From an uncultured bacterium (GTDB lineage: Bacteria > Patescibacteriota > Saccharimonadia > Saccharimonadales > Saccharimonadaceae), in contig CAIUKF010000014.1 of the NCBI GenBank assembly GCA_903899655.1, forward strand, positions 1 to 53,937: a stretch of DNA of 53,937 nucleotides. The letters are read 5' to 3'. The first letter of the stretch is position 1; each line of letters opens with the position of its first letter. A program made the position numbers and the translations under genes. Positions 8,265 to 16,340 of the stretch are shown one piece after another. The notes under the pieces were generated by a model. The model was not told the DNA's origin. It was given only the letters and a program-made list of their open reading frames with translations, and made no database searches.

Positions 8265-9029
8265 TTATTTTTTATTCCTTTTTGTTTTACGGACTGGTTT
8301 TTTATGACGGCGATTTTTTTGTGGAGCGATGTGGCTTTTGGTATCAGTGTCAATTCGGCCGTCCAGCATCGTGATTACTCGGCTGGCGTAGGTTGTCAGG
8401 CGTGGATTATGTGTCACCATAATAATTGTGTTACCGCGTTTATGTAGGTCAGATAATTCTTCCATAATAATGTGGCTGGCACGTGAATCCAAATTGCCAG
8501 TTGGTTCGTCGGCCAAGATAATCGACGGTTCGTTAACTAAGGCACGTGCAATCGCGACTCGTTGAGTTTGCCCGCCCGACAGTTGATGCGGCATATAATA
8601 TTCACGTTCGTTCAAGTGAAAATTCCGTAATATTTCACTGGCAATTTTTAATCTTTTGGTGCGTATTATGCCTTTATAAATTAGAGGCAAGGCGACGTTT
8701 TCGATAACACTTAGCCTAGGTACCAGATTGAAATTTTGAAAAACAAAGCCGATTTGTTGACTACGGATTCGAGCTTGTTTGCGTTTCGAAATCGTATCAA
8801 CTGATTGGCCGTCCAATTCGTAGTCACCATCAAATGATCGGTCCAGTAAGCCTAAAATATTTAATAATGTTGTTTTTCCGCAGCCACTGGGACCCATAAT
8901 GGCGACAAATTCACCTTTTTTAATAGTCAGATTAATATGATCGATTGCAGAATGTTCGGCATCACCAATACCAAACCTTTTTTCAAGGCCACGTAAATGA
9001 ATTACTGGTGGTATGGTTACATCAGCCAT
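8265..9029 (-). CDS. MacB/LolD-type ABC transporter ATPase
   Basis: A 254-residue ATPase with Walker A GPSGCGKTT, Q-loop FVFQNFNLVPRLS, signature LSGGQTQRVAIARAL, Walker B IILADEPTGNLD and H-loop MVTHNP, all typical of the LolD/MacB group. The tail is very basic (rich in K/R/H over the last 25 residues). The Met at 9029 is preferred because a promoter (TTGCAG, 17 bp, CATAAT on the minus strand) ends 7 nt before it, a leaderless arrangement; an upstream in-frame Met at 9065 would lie inside the -35 region. It is coupled to the permease gene downstream. Confidence 0.92.
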   Translation of the reverse strand: MADVTIPPVIHLRGLEKRFGIGDAEHSAIDHINLTIKKGEFVAIMGPSGCGKTTLLNILGLLDRSFDGDYELDGQSVDTISKRKQARIRSQQIGFVFQNFNLVPRLSVIENVALPLIYKGIIRTKRLKIASEILRNFHLNEREYYMPHQLSGGQTQRVAIARALVNEPSIILADEPTGNLDSRASHIIMEELSDLHKRGNTIIMVTHNPRLTTYASRVITMLDGRIDTDTKSHIAPQKNRRHKKPVRKTKRNKK

Positions 9030-9036
9030 CAAGCCT

Positions 9037-9065
9037 ATTATGAGAGTCTGCTGAATTAACTGCAA
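9037..9065 (-). promoter_or_regulatory. Promoter of the MacB-type operon
   Basis: On the minus strand TTGCAG (9060-9065) and CATAAT (9037-9042) are 17 bp apart. The -10 ends 7 nt before the ATG at 9029, so the message should be leaderless. Confidence 0.6.
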
Positions 9066-9106
9066 CCATTACCGTAACGTGAAATAAACAACTGCTATAA
9101 TAAAAG

Positions 9107-9178
9107 TTAGAATATGGAATTTGGCTATTGGAATATAGCGTTAAATCTTAAAGCGAAGAGCCATTCGCCATATTCTAA
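9107..9178 (+). repeat. Dispersed TTGGAATATGG-type repeat, copy 1
   Basis: Between a TATAAT box (9096-9101) and the tRNA gene, TTAGAATATGG (9107-9117) is matched by CCATATTCTAA (9168-9178), with a TTGGCTATTGGAATAT unit between them. The same words recur at 33976-34060, 38077-38155, 38518-38548 and 38775-38890. Confidence 0.7.
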
Positions 9179-9188
9179 TAGTAAATAT

Positions 9189-9280
9189 GGAGAGATGGCC
9201 GAGTGGTTGAAGGCGCACGCTTGGAAAGCGTGTGTATGAGTCAAATCGTACCGCAGGTTCGAATCCTGTTCTCTCCGCCA
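9189..9280 (+). tRNA. tRNA-Ser (anticodon GGA)
   Basis: A class II tRNA of 92 nt including an encoded CCA. The acceptor GGAGAGA (9189-9195) pairs with TCTCTCC (9270-9276). The anticodon loop CTTGGAAAG reads UCC/UCU. A long variable arm and the T-loop GGTTCGAATCC are present. The only tRNA gene in the window. Its last 18 bases are repeated 173 bp downstream. Confidence 0.97.
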
Positions 9281-9314
9281 ATCTAAAAAGCGACCATTTG
9301 GTCGCTTTTTAGAT
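9281..9314 (+). terminator. Hairpin directly after tRNA-Ser (probable intrinsic terminator)
   Basis: A perfect 15-bp inverted repeat (left arm ATCTAAAAAGCGACC, right arm 9300-9314) with a 4-nt ATTT loop begins at the base after the tRNA CCA. The 3' arm includes a TTTTT run. It is nearly symmetrical and could work in both directions. Confidence 0.75.
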
Positions 9315-9453
9315 TGCGCAGGCAGGATTTGAACCTGCGATATTTTTGCGCAGCAAAAACCGCAGAGTTCGGCGTAGCGAATGAAGCAAAAAAGTGTTTA
9401 CATTTTTTTGCAAATGAGCGGAGAAGCAAAGCGCTATCCTGTTCTCTCCGCCA
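9315..9453. repeat. tRNA debris: minus-strand tRNA 3'-half fragment and duplicated tRNA-Ser 3' end
   Basis: Read on the minus strand, the start of this stretch contains GCAGGTTCAAATCCTGC, a T-arm with loop, followed by an acceptor-like CTGCGCA but with no 5' tRNA half. At 9436-9453 the last 18 bases of tRNA-Ser (ATCCTGTTCTCTCCGCCA, first copy 9263-9280) occur again without the rest of the gene. Repeated tRNA 3' ends are what site-specific integration leaves behind; the 155 bp between the copies contain no integrase. Confidence 0.6.
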
Positions 9454-9512
9454 TTTTTTATCATATTAGCTAATCATTTTCGGTGCTATTATATTATTTA
9501 GGAGGATGAAAA

Positions 9513-9740
9513 ATGAAAAAATCATGTGAATGTAAAGATTGCGGTAATGAATGTTGTAGTCGCGGTAAAAATCGTAATGTTGAAGGTTGCGGTGGATTAT
9601 ACGGTCTAGGTTTTGTTGGGGCTGTATTCTTTTTTATTGGACATGCGACCTCATTTTGGATGGGTGTTTTAGGTTTTTTCCAAGCTCTAGTTTGGCCAGC
9701 ATTCTTGGTCTATGAACTATTCAAATTCTTGATCAAATAA
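9513..9740 (+). CDS. Small Cys-rich membrane protein
   Basis: 75 residues with a strong ribosome-binding site (AGGAGG about 7 nt before the ATG), so it is very probably expressed. The N-terminus has six Cys within the first 25 residues (CECKDCGNECCSRG and C26), a possible metal-binding knuckle. Two hydrophobic segments follow (near 29-47 and 51-72). Not recognised beyond resembling small CPR membrane proteins. Function unknown. Confidence 0.75.
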   Translation: MKKSCECKDCGNECCSRGKNRNVEGCGGLYGLGFVGAVFFFIGHATSFWMGVLGFFQALVWPAFLVYELFKFLIK

Positions 9741-9748
9741 TTAGATTA

Positions 9749-10423
9749 TTATCTCATCAGTACTGTCAGTACACCAATATAATCACCGCTGACGTTACAT
9801 TCAACTGTCAAATATGACTTTTTGTCGCCGACCATATAATCGCTATATTCGACTTGAGATCTGTCATCTTCGGTATCGTAAGTTGCGCTACCTTTAGTAG
9901 TTGGGTCCATGCCGATGGCGTTTAGTGATTTATCGACCCATGGTAAAACATTATTTATGCCAGCGTCACAAGTGCCGAAATCTTTTTCTTGGATTTCAAT
10001 ATAATCTGCGACTTGGTCGGCTTTAGTAGCATTTATTGCGATATAATAATGGTCATTTTCACATCTGATAACTTGTGATGCGTAGGTAGGGTGAAGTTGG
10101 CTAACACCACCATATTTGGCGACCAGTGTAGATAGAGGATAGCCCAAAAAGTCAGACATCAGCACTTTATTTGGGATCGTACAATCGGCTGCCCCAGTGT
10201 AGGTAATCCCGCCAATGACAGCACTTTGTGCTTTTGTACTAGTTTTGTTGGTTGATGACGAATTTGATGATTGTGCGGTGTTGTTGTTTCCATCTTTTTT
10301 TGAACCAGTTAAAATAATAACTGCGACTATTAACCCGATGATAACTAATACAGCCAGGCCAATGTAAATATATATTAATGATTTCTTTTTTTCGCTAGGT
10401 TTTGGGTCAATTGAATCTGTCAT
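9749..10423 (-). CDS. Hypothetical membrane-anchored extracytoplasmic protein
   Basis: 224 residues. A short cytoplasmic N-terminus with KKK precedes one transmembrane helix (residues 16-39), a Ser/Thr/Asn-rich linker (about 45-65) and an extracytoplasmic domain of about 155 residues with four Cys (C82, C120, C152, C204) that could form two disulfides. No lipobox. Not recognised. The layout (anchor, flexible linker, small Cys-paired domain) suggests a cell-surface role. Confidence 0.72.
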   Translation of the reverse strand: MTDSIDPKPSEKKKSLIYIYIGLAVLVIIGLIVAVIILTGSKKDGNNNTAQSSNSSSTNKTSTKAQSAVIGGITYTGAADCTIPNKVLMSDFLGYPLSTLVAKYGGVSQLHPTYASQVIRCENDHYYIAINATKADQVADYIEIQEKDFGTCDAGINNVLPWVDKSLNAIGMDPTTKGSATYDTEDDRSQVEYSDYMVGDKKSYLTVECNVSGDYIGVLTVLMR

Positions 10424-10482
10424 GATAATAAAATAATAGCATAAAATTAATTAAGTTATAATTGTTATTAAGGGGGCAATAT

Positions 10483-10704
10483 ATGAATAATCAATTACAG
10501 CTAGGTATCTACGAACATTATAAGGGGAATCAATACCAGGTTATTGGGATTGCCAAGCATAGTGAAACGCTTGAAGAATTAGTTGTTTATCGGGCGCTGT
10601 ATGGTGAATTTGGTCTATGGGTCCGACCACTAGACATGTTTGTTGAAGATGTCGAGATTAATGGTAATCGCGTCCCAAGATTTAAATTCATCAAATCAAA
10701 TTAA
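10483..10704 (+). CDS. DUF1653 family protein
   Basis: 73 residues that match the DUF1653 pattern almost throughout: [43 protein letters not shown] and RVPRFKFI. This is a widespread small cytoplasmic family with an SH3-like beta barrel and no firm function. The start at 10483 follows an AGGGGG ribosome-binding site; TATAAT at 10457-10462 leaves a leader of about 14 nt, so this gene, unlike many in the window, is not leaderless. A longer reading frame from 10462 would begin inside the -10 box. Confidence 0.88.
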   Translation: MNNQLQLGIYEHYKGNQYQVIGIAKHSETLEELVVYRALYGEFGLWVRPLDMFVEDVEINGNRVPRFKFIKSN

Positions 10705-10763
10705 TAGATTGGTAGTTGTCATAAGCTATTTCTAGTTATTAATTAATCATGTAAAATAGTTCA

Positions 10764-11252
10764 ATGAATAAAAACAAGATTTTGTTATCAGTTGTCGGTT
10801 CGGTATCTTTGATTGCATCAATAATTGGTTGGACTAACTATGCGCAGGGCATGGCGGTTTTTTCGGTCATCACTTGGCCAATAATTTGGTTAGGGCTGTT
10901 TGTTTGGGGTGATGCGATGATTTTGGGCGCATTTTTGTTTATTGCCAGTGTCGTGCTGTGGTTTAAAAATAATCATATATTAACTGGTTTATTTTTGTCG
11001 GTCTATTTCACATTACGATCGTTTATTGAAGCAATGTACAATTTGAACGCTCAGTTTTCATCAGTTACGCGACCATGGGAAGCATATACAGTTGATTTGG
11101 CTAAACAGCTACATTTTGCGCCTCAAGAAATGTTTGTTGTACCGCAGATCATTTACACGGCGATTTGTGTAACATCATTCATTATCTTTATTGTCTATTT
11201 GAAACAATATATGCTGTCCGGTATTGTTATTAAAAAGATAGCAAAAAAGTAG
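10764..11252 (+). CDS. Hypothetical four-helix membrane protein
   Basis: 162 residues with hydrophobic segments near 7-24, 32-65 (probably two), 72-88 and 128-150, with a Lys-rich C-terminus. TAAAAT (10752-10757) ends 6 nt before the ATG, again a leaderless pattern. No family recognised. Confidence 0.7.
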   Translation: MNKNKILLSVVGSVSLIASIIGWTNYAQGMAVFSVITWPIIWLGLFVWGDAMILGAFLFIASVVLWFKNNHILTGLFLSVYFTLRSFIEAMYNLNAQFSSVTRPWEAYTVDLAKQLHFAPQEMFVVPQIIYTAICVTSFIIFIVYLKQYMLSGIVIKKIAKK

Positions 11253-11339
11253 TTATATACATAAACAATATTGACAAAACTACAAAAAAAGCGTAGTGTA
11301 AGTTTAGTGTTAATAAAAAAACAAAAAAGGAAAATACGT

Positions 11340-11888
11340 ATGGCGTTTGAAAAAGAAGATATAGCTAAAAGAATACCAGTTGAAACTAAAAAAAAGATAT
11401 TAGAGGCTTTTGGTGGTGTAGTAAAACGTGTTGAGGGATTAGCTGATAATGTAGACAGTAAAATTTTTGGTAGTGATATTAATGAACCAGAAACACCAGT
11501 AGAAATTCAATTGAATAATAATGCCGTTGACCAATATACGAAAGATGAAAGACGACAAGCGCCAGAAGCTAGTAAGAATATAGTTGATAATAATGATGGC
11601 AATAGCATAAATATTTTAAATGAGATAGGAGATTTACTTAAAAAACCATTTAGCGGCGAACACAAGACAGTTAAAGTAATCGCTGCTCTCGCATTTTTTT
11701 TGGCTTTGCCTTATGTCGGTAGTGCTTTAAGGAGTGGTCATCATGTCGAGACGGGGGCGTCACAATTTCCAAATGGCTACGAACAAGGTATTAGTGAACA
11801 GCCAGTTTTACACGAAGGCCAGTTTGATCCCAACACGCTTAAGGATATTCAACATTTAGAGGAATTAAAAAATCAAGAAAAAACATAA
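11340..11888 (+). CDS. Hypothetical protein with one central membrane segment
   Basis: About 182 residues from the ATG at 11340, which has an AAGG purine tract upstream; the open frame extends 23 codons further with a Lys/Arg-rich, unlikely N-terminus. An acidic N-terminal half contains an amphipathic KKKILEAFGGVVKRVEGLAD, and a hydrophobic stretch (VKVIAALAFFLALPYVG) lies about two thirds along, followed by a polar tail. Just upstream of the hydrogenase-like operon but separated from it by a hairpin, so a link to that complex is only possible. Not recognised. Confidence 0.6.
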   Translation: MAFEKEDIAKRIPVETKKKILEAFGGVVKRVEGLADNVDSKIFGSDINEPETPVEIQLNNNAVDQYTKDERRQAPEASKNIVDNNDGNSINILNEIGDLLKKPFSGEHKTVKVIAALAFFLALPYVGSALRSGHHVETGASQFPNGYEQGISEQPVLHEGQFDPNTLKDIQHLEELKNQEKT

Positions 11889-11911
11889 GGTTAAGTAACG
11901 GATTTATATTA

Positions 11912-11940
11912 TATACGCTGGATAAATTCCAGCGTATATT
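11912..11940 (+). terminator. Hairpin terminator before the hydrogenase-like operon
   Basis: A perfect 12-bp stem (ATATACGCTGGA / TCCAGCGTATAT) with a 5-nt loop, followed by TTATTTGTTTA. It separates the hypothetical gene ending at 11888 from the operon starting at 12117. The rest of the 228-bp gap shows no gene. Confidence 0.65.
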
Positions 11941-12116
11941 TATTTGTTTAGCATCTTTACTTTTTGTGTTCGTAAGGTTAATATTAACCTATAAATAAAA
12001 ACTTTTAGTTATTGATGTGGTGTCATTTGACTGGTTATTTTAAAAAACGCTATTGTGTAGCTAGAATAACCTGATGCACTTGTCGATATCTTAAAATTAT
12101 TAATATTAAAATCAAA

Positions 12117-12704
12117 TTGATTCAAAAAGGGTTAAATCAAAATATATCTATGCGTAATATGTTATCTAAAATCGCTGCTACACCTAACAACATAGTTACA
12201 AAAAAGGACATATTAGCCACTGAAGCTAATTTAGTTGACGTTGGTAAAAGCCTAAAAAATAAAGTTAACAAACTTTTTAATGGGTCGTTGGCTATTAGGC
12301 AGGTGGCGGCAGGTTCAGATAATTCTTGCGAACAAGAGTTAGTAGCGTTAGGTAACTCGTTTTATGATGTTGAACGTTTTGGAATTAGGTTTGTAGCGTC
12401 GCCAAGGCACGCTGATATGCTGCTGGTCACAGGACCAGTTGCCAGAAATATGGCATCGGCATTAAAGAGTGCGTATGATGCGACACCTGATCCAAAAATT
12501 GTTGTTGCTGTTGGCGATGGCGCGATTGATGGTGGAATTTGGAAAGGTAACTATGCTGTAGAGGACGGCGTCAATGCGGTAATACCGGTTGATTATCAGA
12601 TTCCAGGCGATCCACCCGAACCAATCGAAATATTACATGCACTGTTAAATATAATGGAAGATATCGAGTTGAAATCAAACAAATTACGTCAGGATGGAAA
12701 ATAA
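12117..12704 (+). CDS. hyfI: Hydrogenase-4/complex-I small subunit homologue (HyfI/NuoB-like) lacking most cluster ligands
   Basis: Homologue of the 20-kDa small subunit that normally carries the proximal [4Fe-4S] (N2-type) cluster between electron donor and active site. The fold signature is clear: FGIRFVASPRHADMLLVTGP (88-107), PDPKIVVAVGDGAIDGG (124-140) and VIPVDYQIPGDPPEPIEIL (155-173). The four ligand positions read Asp68 (in GSDNSC), Cys71, Gly135 (canonical GDCA) and Asp165 (canonical PGCPP). Only one Cys remains, so a standard cluster cannot be held. The TTG at 12117 has no ribosome-binding site; the ATG at 12150 or 12159 may be the real start. It overlaps the next gene by 11 bp. Confidence 0.85.
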   Translation: MIQKGLNQNISMRNMLSKIAATPNNIVTKKDILATEANLVDVGKSLKNKVNKLFNGSLAIRQVAAGSDNSCEQELVALGNSFYDVERFGIRFVASPRHADMLLVTGPVARNMASALKSAYDATPDPKIVVAVGDGAIDGGIWKGNYAVEDGVNAVIPVDYQIPGDPPEPIEILHALLNIMEDIELKSNKLRQDGK

Positions 12705-14760
12705 TATGCTGGATATGATTGTATCACCTGTAAGTCTGGGGCTATTATTTGCTTTCTTTGGTGTTGGTATGGTTGGATCACTTTTGTTGCGTAAAAAGGA
12801 TGAGATTGCAAACGCTTGGAGTAACGTTTGGGTGGTGTTGGGTTCGATTTGGGGCATGTTGCTGGCATTGGGGGTATTAATAAATGGCTCAACCATCAGT
12901 AGCCAATTACAATTTTCAACTTTTACACAGTTGTCAATGAACGTACAGGTCGATCGATTATCGGCTTTTTTCATATTAATTATTAGCCTTGTAGCGCTGT
13001 TTGCATCAATCTATGGCATGGGCTATGTTAAAGAGTATTACAAAAAGTATAGTATCGGTGCCTTTGGCTTTTTTTATAATGCCTTTATCTTTGGCATGTT
13101 ACTGGTTGTAACGGCTTCAAACGGATTGTTATTCATGTTTGCTTGGGAAATAATGTCATTGGCGTCGTATTTTTTGGTCATTTTTGATAAGGATAATCGC
13201 GACAGTATAAAATCAGGTTATTTGTATTTCATTATGACTCATATCGGCGCGATGTTCATTTTGTTTGCTATATTTTTGTTATATAAATACACAGGTTCGT
13301 TCGACTTTACTGTAATTAAACAGCAATTTAGCACTATTCCGCAACTTGTTCAATATAGTGTGATTGGTTTAACTTTTGTAGGTCTGGGCGTCAAAGCTGG
13401 AATTATTCCATTTCACGTTTGGTTGCCATCTGCCCACCCAGCTGCACCATCACATGTTTCAGGTTTGATGTCGGGCGTGATGATCAAGACGGCTATTTAT
13501 ATGATGGTCAGATTTTATTTGGATATGTTTAGCCCTATACCTGTTGGTTTTGGTATAGTAGTCTTGATTATTGGTGCGATTTCGGCAGTTTTGGGTGTGC
13601 TTTACTCATTGACCGAGCACGATATTAAACGATTGTTGGCCTATTCGAGTATCGAGAATATTGGCATAATTTTGCTGGCGATTGGTAGTGCTTTGATTTT
13701 TTCAGCACTTGGTTATCATGATTTAATGTTGTTTGCCTTGGTTGCGGCATTGTTACACTCACTAAATCACGCTTTGTTTAAGTCATTACTGTTTTTTGGT
13801 TCGGGATCGATAATTCAATCGACTCACAGTCGTAACATTGAAAAATATGGCGGATTAATTAAGGCCATGCCACTCACAGCCGTGTTGTTTTTGGTTGGAT
13901 CAATGTCGATTGCTGCTTTGCCACCATTTAATGGTTTTATGAGCGAATGGTTAACTTTTCAATCACTTTTCGGTGGCGTTCAGATACACAGCGGTTACGT
14001 TGTTTGGGTATTTGTGTTTGGTGCCGGTATTTTGGCGCTTGTTAGCGGTTTGTCATTGGCGGCTTTTGTTGGTGCTTTTGGATCGACCTTTTTGGCGCGT
14101 CCACGCAGTGAAAATGCTAAACATGCCAAAGAATCGTCTGGTTGGATGATTGCTGGTATGACAGGACTAGCTGTTTTATGTTTAGCTGCTGGCGTTTGGT
14201 CGGGTGAAATAGTTAGTAAAGTCAAAGAAGTAGCTAGCGCTGTGACTTCAACTGACTTCAGTTTGTCGTTGCCGAATGTTGGCACAAGCGCGATTTCGGA
14301 TGTAGCGGGTAAAGCTACGATTTCGGCTCCGTTGATTTTAATACTCAGCATAGGGACTGTTGCTGTTATTTGGCTATTGGTGCGATATGGTGTTTATAGT
14401 AAACAACGTGTTCGTGTTGATAAGACTTGGGACTGTGGCACTGATTTGAATGGTCGTATGGAGATTACTGATTCTAGCTTTGCGCACTCACTAATTCGTA
14501 TATTTAAGCGCGTTCTTCGTCCGACGAATCAATACGATGTTGTCGCTGAAGACAAGCCGATTAATAAATATGCGCTGCCAAAATCTAGAACAATTTTGCT
14601 TGATATCAAAGACGTTTATTATGGCTATATTTATATGCCAATTTATAAGGCGATATTGGCATTTTCGCAATACATCAAGGCAATTCAAAGCGGTAGTGTT
14701 AACTTGTACGTGCTGTATATGTTTGCGATTTTGATAATTACTTTGGTGGTAGGAGTTTAG
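12694..14760 (+). CDS. hyfB: Hydrogenase-4-type antiporter-like membrane subunit HyfB (NuoL/M/N family)
   Basis: A 688-residue polytopic protein of the Mrp-antiporter/NuoL family, close in length to E. coli HyfB (672). The proton-path residues are intact: Glu152 in FAWEIMS, Lys234 in GLGVKAGIIPFHVWLPSAHP, Lys265, and Lys363 in LNHALFKSLLFFGSG. The lateral-helix-like C-terminal region contains DKTWDCGTD, typical of HyfB/HycC. It should form a proton channel in the cytoplasmic membrane. The start is at 12694, or at Met5 (12706), one base after the previous stop. Second gene of the I-B-C-E-F-G operon. Confidence 0.95.
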   Translation: MENNMLDMIVSPVSLGLLFAFFGVGMVGSLLLRKKDEIANAWSNVWVVLGSIWGMLLALGVLINGSTISSQLQFSTFTQLSMNVQVDRLSAFFILIISLVALFASIYGMGYVKEYYKKYSIGAFGFFYNAFIFGMLLVVTASNGLLFMFAWEIMSLASYFLVIFDKDNRDSIKSGYLYFIMTHIGAMFILFAIFLLYKYTGSFDFTVIKQQFSTIPQLVQYSVIGLTFVGLGVKAGIIPFHVWLPSAHPAAPSHVSGLMSGVMIKTAIYMMVRFYLDMFSPIPVGFGIVVLIIGAISAVLGVLYSLTEHDIKRLLAYSSIENIGIILLAIGSALIFSALGYHDLMLFALVAALLHSLNHALFKSLLFFGSGSIIQSTHSRNIEKYGGLIKAMPLTAVLFLVGSMSIAALPPFNGFMSEWLTFQSLFGGVQIHSGYVVWVFVFGAGILALVSGLSLAAFVGAFGSTFLARPRSENAKHAKESSGWMIAGMTGLAVLCLAAGVWSGEIVSKVKEVASAVTSTDFSLSLPNVGTSAISDVAGKATISAPLILILSIGTVAVIWLLVRYGVYSKQRVRVDKTWDCGTDLNGRMEITDSSFAHSLIRIFKRVLRPTNQYDVVAEDKPINKYALPKSRTILLDIKDVYYGYIYMPIYKAILAFSQYIKAIQSGSVNLYVLYMFAILIITLVVGV

Positions 14761-14761
14761 T

Positions 14762-15688
14762 ATGCAAGATTATATAATATACGCGGTTCAAGTTGTGTTA
14801 GTACCAGTAATGTCGCCACTGTTGGTCGGCATCATCAATAAATTGAAAGCAAAAATTCAAAGGCGCCAAGGGCCAAGTATTTTTCAGCAATATCGTAATA
14901 TTTGGAAGCTGCTTCACAAAGATGAAGTTATCAGCAGCGACGCATCATGGATTACTAGGGTCGCGCCATACCTGATTTTTGCGGTAACTGTTGTTGTCGG
15001 TATTAGTATTCCATTATTTAGTTCGGCTTTGACGTTGCCAACCGGAGAAATATTGACAGTAGTATATCTGTTGGCTATTGGCACATTCTTTATGGCTTTG
15101 TTGGGCATGGACGCTGGTGGCGCATTTGGTGGTTTTGGATCAAGTCGTGAAGTTACGGTTTCGGCTTTGGCTGAAGGTGTATTAATCTTTTCTTTCTTGC
15201 CACTGGTCCTGATTGCGGGTAGCACGAATTTATCAAATATAGTTCAAACTGTGGCTGCAAATTACAGCTATTCGATTGCACCAATTATCTTGGCATTCAG
15301 TGGTTTTATGGTCGCACTGCTGGCCGAAACAAAGCGTTTTCCGTTTGATAATCCTGATACTCACTTGGAATTGACGATGATTCATGAGGCGATGATTATT
15401 GAATGTTCAGGCAAGAGGTTAGCAATGATGGAATGGGCGGCTGCCAATAAGTTGTTTATATTTTCAGCTTTGGCGGTTACGATGTTTTTCCCAATTGGTG
15501 TAGCTGCCGACTTAAGTACCGTGTCAATAATTGTTGGGATTGTCAGCTTGCTGGTAAAAGTATTGCTAGTTGGTGTCTTTATCGCCATTCTTGAATCGAC
15601 AATTGCGAAGTTTAGGATTTTCAAGTTGCCTGATTTATTATTGACGGCGTTTATTATTAATATAGTTGCTTTGGGGTTAATGCTATGA
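14762..15688 (+). CDS. hyfC: Hydrogenase-4-type membrane subunit HyfC (NuoH family)
   Basis: A 308-residue membrane protein (E. coli HyfC has 315) that would anchor the peripheral arm to the membrane and link it to the antiporter-like subunits. Motifs: KIQRRQGPSIFQQYRNIWKL (31-50), GGFGSSREVTVSALAEG, and the acidic funnel ETKRFPFDNPDTHLELTMIH with Glu and Asp residues of the quinone/proton pathway retained. About eight transmembrane segments. Starts one base after hyfB and overlaps hyfE by 4 bp (ATGA). Confidence 0.95.
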   Translation: MQDYIIYAVQVVLVPVMSPLLVGIINKLKAKIQRRQGPSIFQQYRNIWKLLHKDEVISSDASWITRVAPYLIFAVTVVVGISIPLFSSALTLPTGEILTVVYLLAIGTFFMALLGMDAGGAFGGFGSSREVTVSALAEGVLIFSFLPLVLIAGSTNLSNIVQTVAANYSYSIAPIILAFSGFMVALLAETKRFPFDNPDTHLELTMIHEAMIIECSGKRLAMMEWAAANKLFIFSALAVTMFFPIGVAADLSTVSIIVGIVSLLVKVLLVGVFIAILESTIAKFRIFKLPDLLLTAFIINIVALGLML

Positions 15689-16338
15689 GTATTGAAAATC
15701 TATTTTTTCAGTTATGTGCCAGTCTGCTATTTTTGACAGTTATTTTGCTTCATATTGTTAAAAAGAATATTAGTGAAGTATTACTGTATGGAGTACAGTC
15801 AGTTGCGGTGGTGTTGTTGATGGGGTTGTCGCTGTTTAAGGTTAGTTCGTTGTCACTGATGGCGGTTTTAGTGATTATGTTGGTCGTAAAAGTTATATTA
15901 ACGCCAATATTCTTTACTAGAATTATCAATCAATACAAATTGAAATTTACAGACAGTCGATATCTAAGTACGCCAATAACTATGTTTGTTATTGCTTTAA
16001 TATTACTGTTGGTTGGTTCGGATGTCTTTAGACCATTGACTGAAATTGCGCCAGATTATAAAGCGTATTTGACGTTAGTTTTGGCGGCTATGTTGATATC
16101 GATATTTTTGATTACCAATCGTAAAAGTGTGGTATCTCAGGCGGTAGGTGTGTTGTCTTTAGAAAATAGCATTGTGATGTTTGCAATATTTGCTGGCCTC
16201 GAACAATCACCATTATTTCAACTTGGTATCATATTTGATATATTCATCTGGATATTATTGGCGGTAGTATTTGTGTCGATGATATTTAGGCATTTTGGTA
16301 CGTTGGATGCAACTAATATGAAGAATTTGAAGGGTTAA
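15685..16338 (+). CDS. hyfE: Hydrogenase-4-type membrane subunit HyfE
   Basis: A 217-residue membrane protein, nearly identical in length to E. coli HyfE (216). The HyfE family combines a NuoK-like fold with extra helices. About seven hydrophobic segments are visible; an SLENSIVMFAIFAGLEQSP stretch near residue 157 is typical of the family and contains the conserved Glu. Start overlaps the hyfC stop (ATGA), so translation is coupled. Confidence 0.9.
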   Translation: MSIENLFFQLCASLLFLTVILLHIVKKNISEVLLYGVQSVAVVLLMGLSLFKVSSLSLMAVLVIMLVVKVILTPIFFTRIINQYKLKFTDSRYLSTPITMFVIALILLLVGSDVFRPLTEIAPDYKAYLTLVLAAMLISIFLITNRKSVVSQAVGVLSLENSIVMFAIFAGLEQSPLFQLGIIFDIFIWILLAVVFVSMIFRHFGTLDATNMKNLKG

Positions 16339-16340
16339 TT

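Noticed and set aside
9436-9453. A second tRNA-Ser gene
   Set aside because: Only the last 18 bases are present; no matching 5' acceptor, D-arm or anticodon arm lies upstream.
13995-14351. Reading frames on the opposite strand of the hyf genes and similar shadows elsewhere
   Set aside because: They lie wholly within strongly conserved genes, lack ribosome-binding sites, and have no recognisable family features.
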